Assembly (NCBI GenBank): GCA_041650635.1
Contig: JBAZKV010000006.1
Location: forward strand, 15,291-79,290
Length of the DNA: 64,000 bases
Reading direction: 5' to 3'
Source: Candidatus Margulisiibacteriota bacterium
GTDB taxonomy: Bacteria; Margulisbacteria; WOR-1; JAKLHX01; JBAZKV01
Shown: one piece after another, positions 58,474 through 64,000 of the stretch
How positions within the stretch are numbered: the first letter of the stretch is position 1
Layout: the number at the start of each line of letters is the position of its first letter
Translations under genes and position numbers: made by a program
The notes under the pieces: model-generated
What the model saw: the letters and a program-made list of their open reading frames with translations, nothing else
Told to the model about the DNA's origin: nothing
Databases searched by the model: none

Positions 58474-59704
58474 GGTGGTGGTGACGGGACTGGGCGCTGT
58501 GACCCCTGTGGGCAACAACGCGGATTCTTTTTGGAGCGCCCTAAAAGAAGGAAAGAGCGGGATAGGCCGCATCACCCATTTTGACCCCTCCGGATTTGAC
58601 TCCCAGGTAGCCGGCCAGGTAAAGGACTTTGACCCTCTCAAATATCTTGATAAAAAAGAAGCCCGCAGGCTGGTAAAATTTATCCAGTTTGCCGTGGCTT
58701 CCTCCAAAATGGCGCTTGAAGACAGCGGACTTTCCATAAACGATCAGAACGCTCCTGCCACAGGCGTTCTGATAGGCTCCGGTATCGGAGGCATAGAATT
58801 TTTGGAGCAGCAGGCCTATACGCTAAAGGAAAAAGGGCCGTCCAAATGTTCTCCCTTTATGGTGCCTCTGATGATAAACGACATGGCCGCCGGGGTCACC
58901 TCAATACACCTTGGCGCCAAAGGCCCTAACAGCTGCACAACTACCGCCTGCGCTTCGGGAACCCACTCGATCGGCGATGCTTACGAGATCATCAAAAGAG
59001 GAGCTGCCGATGTCATGTTTGCCGGGGGTTCCGAAGCCTCGATCACTCCGCTTGGAATAGCCGGGTTCTGCTCGGCCCAGGCCCTTTCGTGCAGGAACGA
59101 CGCTCCGGAAAAGGCTTCCCGGCCCTTTGACGCCGGGCGCGACGGCTTTGTAATGGGCGAAGGCTGCGGCATTGTGGTTCTGGAAGAGCTTGAAAGCGCC
59201 AAAAAGCGCGGTGCCCGCATTTATTGCGAAGTTATCGGTTATGGAATGAGCGGGGATGCTTTCCACATGACCGCTCCCGATTCGGAAGGCGGCGGGGCGG
59301 TCCGCGGGATGGAAGCGGCCTTAAAAAGCGCCGGGATAAGCCCGGAGCAGGTGGACTATATAAACGCCCACGGGACCTCGACCATACTTAACGACAAGCT
59401 GGAAACAATGGCCATAAAAAAAGTGTTCGGACCTCATGCCAAAAAAGTGGCGATCAGCTCTACAAAGTCCATGACCGGACATCTACTGGGAGCTGCGGGC
59501 GCCGTAGAGTTTGTCGCGGTGGCAAAGTCCATCCAGGAAGATTTTGTCCATCCAACCGTCAACTACGAGCAGCCTGACCCCGACTGCGATCTTGATTATG
59601 TCCCCAACAAGGGAAGGCAGATGAAAGTGAATATCGCCATGAGCAATTCCTTCGGCTTTGGCGGGCACAACGCGATACTTATAGCAAAAAAGTTTAAGGA
59701 CTAG
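58460..59704 (+). CDS. fabF: 3-oxoacyl-ACP synthase II (FabF)
   Basis: It elongates acyl-ACP chains. Start RRVVVTGLGAVTPVGNNADS, catalytic Cys in TTTACASGTHSIGDA, His in INAHGTSTILNDKLET and in KSMTGHLLGAAGAV. It is 414 aa, full length. ATG after GGAGG. It ends the fab operon and meets the minus-strand sensor kinase with a 4-nt overlap. No fabZ is visible in the operon; the dehydratase must be encoded elsewhere. Confidence 0.97.
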   Translation: MPERRVVVTGLGAVTPVGNNADSFWSALKEGKSGIGRITHFDPSGFDSQVAGQVKDFDPLKYLDKKEARRLVKFIQFAVASSKMALEDSGLSINDQNAPATGVLIGSGIGGIEFLEQQAYTLKEKGPSKCSPFMVPLMINDMAAGVTSIHLGAKGPNSCTTTACASGTHSIGDAYEIIKRGAADVMFAGGSEASITPLGIAGFCSAQALSCRNDAPEKASRPFDAGRDGFVMGEGCGIVVLEELESAKKRGARIYCEVIGYGMSGDAFHMTAPDSEGGGAVRGMEAALKSAGISPEQVDYINAHGTSTILNDKLETMAIKKVFGPHAKKVAISSTKSMTGHLLGAAGAVEFVAVAKSIQEDFVHPTVNYEQPDPDCDLDYVPNKGRQMKVNIAMSNSFGFGGHNAILIAKKFKD

Positions 59705-61740
59705 GACGGCAGTTCCACAATGACCGTTGTCCCCTTCCCCGGCTCGCTTTCCATAAAGACGCTCCCGCCGTGCCCTTCGATTATCTTTTTTACTATCGAA
59801 AGCCCCAAGCCTATGGAGCCCGGTTTTGTGGTAAAGAACGGGGTAAATACCTTTGGCAGCACATCAGGAGCGACCCCCGGACCGTTATCTCCAAAATAGA
59901 TGCGCATCTTATCGCCGCGCTTTTCGGCAGAGATCCTGATGCAGCCTCCGTATTGGAGGGCCTCAAGGCAGTTGATGGCAAGATAGATAAGGACATCCCT
60001 GAAGCGGCCTTTTTCCGCCTTTACCAGAGCCCCTTCAAAGACATCCGTCTCAACGGTTATCCCCTTTTCTTGCGCCCTGCCGCTTATAAGGGACGCTATT
60101 CCTAAGACCATTTCTTTAAGGTCAAGCTCCTCCACCCTGCCGAGCTTTAGCTCTCTTGAATATTCCAGTATCCCGGTCAAAATAAGGCGCAGTCTTTCCA
60201 CATCAAAGGGGAATTTGGACAGAGCTCTTCCCACAAAGTCGCGGTCGGCGTACTGCTGCTGCAGCTGCGCTGCAAAATCTATCACCGGCCCCATTGCCGC
60301 TCTTGTCTGGTGGGCCACCGCGGCGGCCGAGGACCCGAGTTCATTGAGCCTTTCCACAAGCAGCGCTTTTTTGCGGGCGTCTATCCTGGCAGAATATAGG
60401 ACGGCATTGTCTATACTGACAACGGCCTGGTTGGCTATCGTTTCCAGCAGCATGATGTCCTGCTGGCTGAACTGGTCCTCGGATTTTTTTTCGTCGGCAA
60501 GAAGAAAGCCCGAGATGCTGTACCCCTTTCTTTTTGAAAGCGCCGGAACGCAGATCTTTAGGTGCTCTGCCTTCGGGTCCTGCACTATCCCCCTGGCCAA
60601 TACCATCTTTAGGACAACAGGATCATCTTTAGATATGACCGGCGGGCATAGCTGCTGCAGAGAACCCCTTGAGTCCCAGCGCTTGTAGAGCCCTTCTTCT
60701 TCATCAAAAATATAGACCGCGCTGCCCTTGAGCTTAAAGGTGCGCAGCGCCACCCTGTTTATGTACTCGGCCAGGTCCTTTGCCCTCATTAGTTTTTTTA
60801 TGCCCTCCGAGAACTTTTTGGCAATTTTGTCGGCCTCGTACTTGGTCTTAAAGAAGCGCTTGTCAACAAAGTCCTGGACAAAGGAGAACAGAGGATGGAT
60901 GAACAGCGATAAAAAGAAGACCGCCGGGACTATGAACCACAGAGTATTTGCTCCCGTGAGCCTGTAGAAAACCAGCTTTGCCGCGTACACCACCGAAAAA
61001 TACACGGCGGTCAGTATCACCGACAGTATCGAATATATCAACCCTTTCCGTATTATTACCTCGATATCCATGAGGCGGTAGCGGGTGATAACATAAGCCA
61101 ATATCCCAACATACAATAGTATGGTAAAGTTCCCAAATGGATACAAAATCGGAATGTTTACATCATAATTAATCAGAAAATTTGACACACCTCCGGACCA
61201 GCCTACTATGGTAGCCAGTATTAGATATCTAATCTGATCATATTTGAGCCCCTTTGACCTTAAGAGGTAATAAAACAGCTCAAAATATGTATATGTGACA
61301 ATAGCTACAAAAGAAAACACATAAAGACCATATATTGGCGATTTTGGAATACAAACGAAGAAACCAAATTGCGGCTTAAACATTACATCCACCAATATTG
61401 AAAAGGCATTAGCAAAAAGAAAGAATATTGCAATCGAGAAGGTGATATACAAAGGGGGCCTTTTCTTTTCGCTTACACCTAATAGCGAATATGTGAAGAA
61501 TAAGAAGCATATCGGGATGAATATAGCAAAAATGTGTAGTATTTTAACGCACAAAAGAGCTTCTTCCTTTGTCGGAGCAATAGCATTTAGAAAAAGGAAC
61601 AAACTCCACAAAGCGATTGACCAAGAAAAAAGCAGAAATGAGAACCCGGTTTTACCATCGCTTTGCCTTAAGTAAACTGACACCCCCAAAATAAGCGTGG
61701 ATATAAAAACAACAAATGCTGTCGACGCGTAATAAACCAT
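59701..61740 (-). CDS. sensor histidine kinase with multi-helix membrane and GAF domains
   Basis: Seven to eight membrane helices (residues about 1-300, type of the histidine kinase N-terminal 7TM sensors) precede a GAF domain (about 320-455; EGLYKRWDSRGSLQQL ... ETIANQAVVSIDNAVLY). An unusual H box AAVAHQTRAAMGPVIDF follows, where HQTR replaces the usual HE-x-RNP. The HATPase has ALVKAEKGRFRD, NCLEALQYGG, FGDNGPGVAPDV and GLGLSIVKKIIEGHGG. The ATG at 61740 overlaps the stop of the HAD gene; GTG 61764 is possible. No response regulator nearby. Confidence 0.88.
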   Translation of the reverse strand: MVYYASTAFVVFISTLILGVSVYLRQSDGKTGFSFLLFSWSIALWSLFLFLNAIAPTKEEALLCVKILHIFAIFIPICFLFFTYSLLGVSEKKRPPLYITFSIAIFFLFANAFSILVDVMFKPQFGFFVCIPKSPIYGLYVFSFVAIVTYTYFELFYYLLRSKGLKYDQIRYLILATIVGWSGGVSNFLINYDVNIPILYPFGNFTILLYVGILAYVITRYRLMDIEVIIRKGLIYSILSVILTAVYFSVVYAAKLVFYRLTGANTLWFIVPAVFFLSLFIHPLFSFVQDFVDKRFFKTKYEADKIAKKFSEGIKKLMRAKDLAEYINRVALRTFKLKGSAVYIFDEEEGLYKRWDSRGSLQQLCPPVISKDDPVVLKMVLARGIVQDPKAEHLKICVPALSKRKGYSISGFLLADEKKSEDQFSQQDIMLLETIANQAVVSIDNAVLYSARIDARKKALLVERLNELGSSAAAVAHQTRAAMGPVIDFAAQLQQQYADRDFVGRALSKFPFDVERLRLILTGILEYSRELKLGRVEELDLKEMVLGIASLISGRAQEKGITVETDVFEGALVKAEKGRFRDVLIYLAINCLEALQYGGCIRISAEKRGDKMRIYFGDNGPGVAPDVLPKVFTPFFTTKPGSIGLGLSIVKKIIEGHGGSVFMESEPGKGTTVIVELPS

Positions 61741-62411
61741 CAGATTAGTTTCAGCTCCCTCCACCCATTTTTTCTGGCAATGGCACGCATCTTGCGGTCA
61801 GGGTTGCATACTATAGGGCAACCAAACATTTTCAGAAGAAACAGATCTGAAAGATCATTCGCATAAGCCTTGCTCTTGGCAAGATCAACATTATTGTTTC
61901 TGCAGAATTCTCTCATCTTGGCCTCTTTGTTTCTTCCATAGTTTATTACACTCTTTACTTTGCCGTTTATTACATTTTCGCAGACAGCTATCTCTGTCGC
62001 AATGATGCTATCTGCACTAACGATGTCAGCATAACCTTGCGCGATCAAATCAAAAGCCGCCGTTGAAATTACTATTCTATATTCTTGCCTTTTATCTGCA
62101 TCTATTATTTTTAGTGCTTTCTCGGAAATCCTGTGCCTTATTGTTTCATTAAAGAAGTTTTTGACGATTTGGCTGAATTTCTCGATTTTCATGCCATCTA
62201 CTATTCCCGCTGCTTTCTTCCTGAGCCCTTCAACGCTCATAAATCCCAGCCTGAACAGGATAAAGTACATGGCAAGGCTGATTATATCAGCAACATTAAT
62301 TATTCCTTTCTTAAAAAGATAAATGAAGAAATGAAATTCCGTGAACCCCTTTATAATTGTTCCATCAATATCAAACACCGCTATCCTATTGGCGACCGAT
62401 TGTTGATTCAT
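61740..62411 (-). CDS. HAD-superfamily hydrolase, subfamily IB (SerB/CicA-like)
   Basis: It is a phosphatase with motif I FDIDGTIIKGFTEFHFF, motif II ISTAAFD, Lys in YGRNKEAKMREF and motif III YANDLSDLFLLK. There is an insertion with a hydrophobic helix (ADIISLAMYFILFRLG), typical of HAD-IB proteins next to PlsC acyltransferases. It is 223 aa. Together with the adjacent acyltransferase it may work in phospholipid metabolism, which is inference from similar pairs. A/T-rich codons set it apart from the flanking kinases. Confidence 0.85.
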   Translation of the reverse strand: MNQQSVANRIAVFDIDGTIIKGFTEFHFFIYLFKKGIINVADIISLAMYFILFRLGFMSVEGLRKKAAGIVDGMKIEKFSQIVKNFFNETIRHRISEKALKIIDADKRQEYRIVISTAAFDLIAQGYADIVSADSIIATEIAVCENVINGKVKSVINYGRNKEAKMREFCRNNNVDLAKSKAYANDLSDLFLLKMFGCPIVCNPDRKMRAIARKNGWRELKLI

Positions 62412-62427
62412 TTGATGAATGGCTGTC

Positions 62428-63141
62428 CTATTTTATCAATTCCGTTACTGTTTGTCTTATTTCTTCACTGATCTGCTGAAGCATTTTTTTGCCGGCATTT
62501 ACTGGGATCAGATCATTGACATCGACAGGTTTTCCAAATGCAATAGAACTCTTGTTTAATTTTATTTTCTTTCCTCCCTTAGGAAGGATGTCTTTTGTGC
62601 CGTTTATAGCAGTGGGCACTATTACTGCTCCGGCTATGCGCGCAAGCTCGACAAACCCGCGCTTAAAAGAAGAGATGGAGCCGTCCGGAGATCTCGTGCC
62701 TTCAGGGAATATTAAAAGAAGATTGTTGTCTTTTAAAACTTTTATCGCATCTTTATAGAACTTTGTTCCCGGAGTTTTCCTGTCAACAAGGATACATTTG
62801 TCGTTTCGCGCATATATCCCGACAAAAGGATGCGCGCTCAGTTCCCGGGCGGCAATGATATGGACCCTTCTGCTTTTAACGACCGAAGGTATTATCAAGA
62901 AATCAAAATAACTTTGGTGGTTTGCCGCAAGGATGGCCGGCCTGTCTTCCGGTATGTTCTCTATCCCTCTAACTTCCCCAACAAAGAAACGGTTCATTAA
63001 CCTTACTGTCAACGGCCGGACAAATAATTCATAAAGGGATTTTTTTGCCGCACTTCTCCTATTATCAAGAGACGCGGGCCTCTCTTTTGGCGCTACTGCC
63101 TTATTATTGCCAAACCGTTTATTACTAAACGTAAAAGCCAC
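62428..63141 (-). CDS. lysophospholipid acyltransferase (PlsC-like), second homologue
   Basis: The H-x4-D motif is in ILAANHQSYFDFLIIPS and the substrate motif in LLIFPEGTRSPDGSISSFK; ILVDRKTPGTKF and VIVPTAINGTKDILPKGG follow. It is 237 aa with GTG start at 63141 and a basic N-terminus of 40 residues that is not conserved; an internal start is possible. It lies 16 nt from the HAD phosphatase. It differs from PlsC at 1427 and may use another acceptor. The region is A/T-rich compared with flanking genes. Confidence 0.85.
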   Translation of the reverse strand: MAFTFSNKRFGNNKAVAPKERPASLDNRRSAAKKSLYELFVRPLTVRLMNRFFVGEVRGIENIPEDRPAILAANHQSYFDFLIIPSVVKSRRVHIIAARELSAHPFVGIYARNDKCILVDRKTPGTKFYKDAIKVLKDNNLLLIFPEGTRSPDGSISSFKRGFVELARIAGAVIVPTAINGTKDILPKGGKKIKLNKSSIAFGKPVDVNDLIPVNAGKKMLQQISEEIRQTVTELIK

Positions 63142-63267
63142 CTTTTATCTGAAAAGATCAGGTGAAACTCTTCGGTTTTCTTCAGCAGCCGATTTTTAGA
63201 GTAAAGTTTAGCATATGCCCGGGATTTTGTCCATAAAATCCTGGTTATTCTACAACACGGTATCTTC

Positions 63268-64000
63268 TCAGCCCCGCTCCAGGCTGATAATAAAGGAGGC
63301 GCCTTCTCCGGGTTTGCTTTCTATAGAAAGCGAGCCGCCGTTGGCCTCTACCGACTTCTTGACTATGGCAAGCCCGAGCCCGGTACCCTGCTCCTTGGTG
63401 GTAAAAAAAGGCTCCAGGATCTTCTTTATCTTTCCGGGCGGTATCCCCGGCCCGGTGTCCTTAAAAATGACCTTTACTTTTGAGCCCTCGTCTTCCTGGC
63501 AGCAGACCGTGATCATGCCGTCCTTTCCTATTGCTTCTATGGCGTTGAGGAAAAGGTTAAGGAACACCTGCTTCATCGTGTTCCTGTCAGCATTTACAAA
63601 GCGGCTGCAGTCCTGCCCTATCACAAGAGAGATGTTCTTTCCTTTTGCGATGTCGCGCACCAAAAGCGCCGTTGCCTCGACCATTTCCTTAAGGTCGTGC
63701 CGTTCGATACTTAGCGGGGCCGGCTCGGAATAGTTGATGACGCCTTCCATGAGTATCTTCATCCTCTCCACCTCGGAAGAGACCAGGTCCTTGGTCTTTT
63801 CCAGAAAGGAGGCATCGTCCTTTTTTTCGGATAGCAGCTGCGACACGGCGTAGATGCTGACAAGCGCGTTCTTGGCCTCGTGGGCCACCCCTGCCGCCGC
63901 CGCTCCCAGGTCCGACATGCGGCTTCCCTTAATGGAGCGCTCTATCTCGTTTATCTGCGCCCTATACATCAGGGCGTTCTCTATGCTGAGGCAGGACTGG
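63268..64000 (-). CDS. sensor histidine kinase, C-terminal part (cut by window edge)
   Basis: The frame is open to base 64000, where it reads LSIENALMYRAQINE, the end of a GAF-like domain. The H box is AAGVAHEAKNALVSIYAVSQ. The HATPase shows the N box LNLFLNAIEAIG, G1 FKDTGPGIPPGK and G2 TGLGLAIVKKSVEANGG. The protein continues beyond the right edge; an ATG at 63969 is internal. It is the third kinase in the window, similar in its catalytic part to the one at 59701-61740, again with no receiver protein visible. Confidence 0.88.
   Translation of the reverse strand, partial: QSCLSIENALMYRAQINEIERSIKGSRMSDLGAAAAGVAHEAKNALVSIYAVSQLLSEKKDDASFLEKTKDLVSSEVERMKILMEGVINYSEPAPLSIERHDLKEMVEATALLVRDIAKGKNISLVIGQDCSRFVNADRNTMKQVFLNLFLNAIEAIGKDGMITVCCQEDEGSKVKVIFKDTGPGIPPGKIKKILEPFFTTKEQGTGLGLAIVKKSVEANGGSLSIESKPGEGASFIISLERG

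Noticed and set aside
1..64000. tRNA or rRNA genes and CRISPR arrays
   Set aside because: I looked for GTTCGA-type T-arms with CCA ends, rRNA core sequences and regularly spaced direct repeats and saw none apart from the tmRNA; a covariance-model scan would be decisive.

Overview
The window looks like a chromosomal segment of an uncultured, anaerobic, diderm bacterium. The diderm call rests on a PorV-like outer-membrane barrel (38680-39654), SLH-domain envelope proteins (37889-38674, 39655-41310) and pseudopilin genes. The anaerobic call rests on an acyl-CoA dehydrogenase next to an EtfB and a ferredoxin-fused EtfA, the set known from electron-bifurcating enzymes. ClpC with a UVR segment, endonuclease-type MutL and a bifunctional-nuclease-family protein fit a lineage near Cyanobacteria/Firmicutes, such as the Margulisbacteria (WOR-1) group. 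That placement is inference; no rRNA is present to confirm it. Coding density is very high, with many 1-4 nt overlaps between genes.

Layout. 1-5.3 kb: tmRNA (running off the left edge) with smpB, two small orphans and plsC; a GspE/PilB-type ATPase; aroE; divergent pyrE-hisB. 6-10.4 kb: purE, cvpA, archaeal-type phosphoglycerate mutase (or homoserine kinase), tyrA, aroA. 10.4-13.4 kb: three unfamiliar genes on the minus strand (cNMP-binding protein, orphan, GHKL ATPase). 13.5-19 kb: mutL, a DUF374 acyltransferase, topA, panC. 19-22.2 kb: an orphan, a four-gene pseudopilin operon and a single REP-associated (RAYT) transposase. 22.2-29.3 kb: infC-rpmI-rplT facing rplU-rpmA, then proB-proA-nadD-M16 peptidase-dapB. 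29.4-35.1 kb: ROK-like protein, orphans, radA, clpC.

35.1-41.3 kb is an envelope operon (two SLH proteins, a PorV-like barrel, a small secreted protein) ending in a large sensor kinase. Facing it is an SMC that appears to lack a hinge, followed by a phosphodiester glycosidase. 45.2-47 kb is the only decayed stretch: a frameshifted HNH endonuclease, hairpin-rich DNA and a truncated ORF6N-type gene. 47-50.3 kb: metK, an M15-type peptidase, a Xer recombinase, DUF177 and rpmF. 50.3-59.7 kb is an almost complete type II fatty-acid synthesis operon (plsX, fabH, fabD, fabG, acpP, a FabK-like reductase, fabF) with acd-etfB-etfA placed inside it. 59.7-64 kb: a sensor kinase, a HAD phosphatase, a second PlsC-like gene and the C-terminal part of a further kinase cut by the right edge.

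Two regulatory themes recur. First, at least ten genes have a -10 hexamer only 7-11 nt before the start codon and no clear Shine-Dalgarno, which suggests leaderless mRNAs. Second, divergent promoters overlap at infC/rplU and metK/M15. I found no rRNA, tRNA or CRISPR array.
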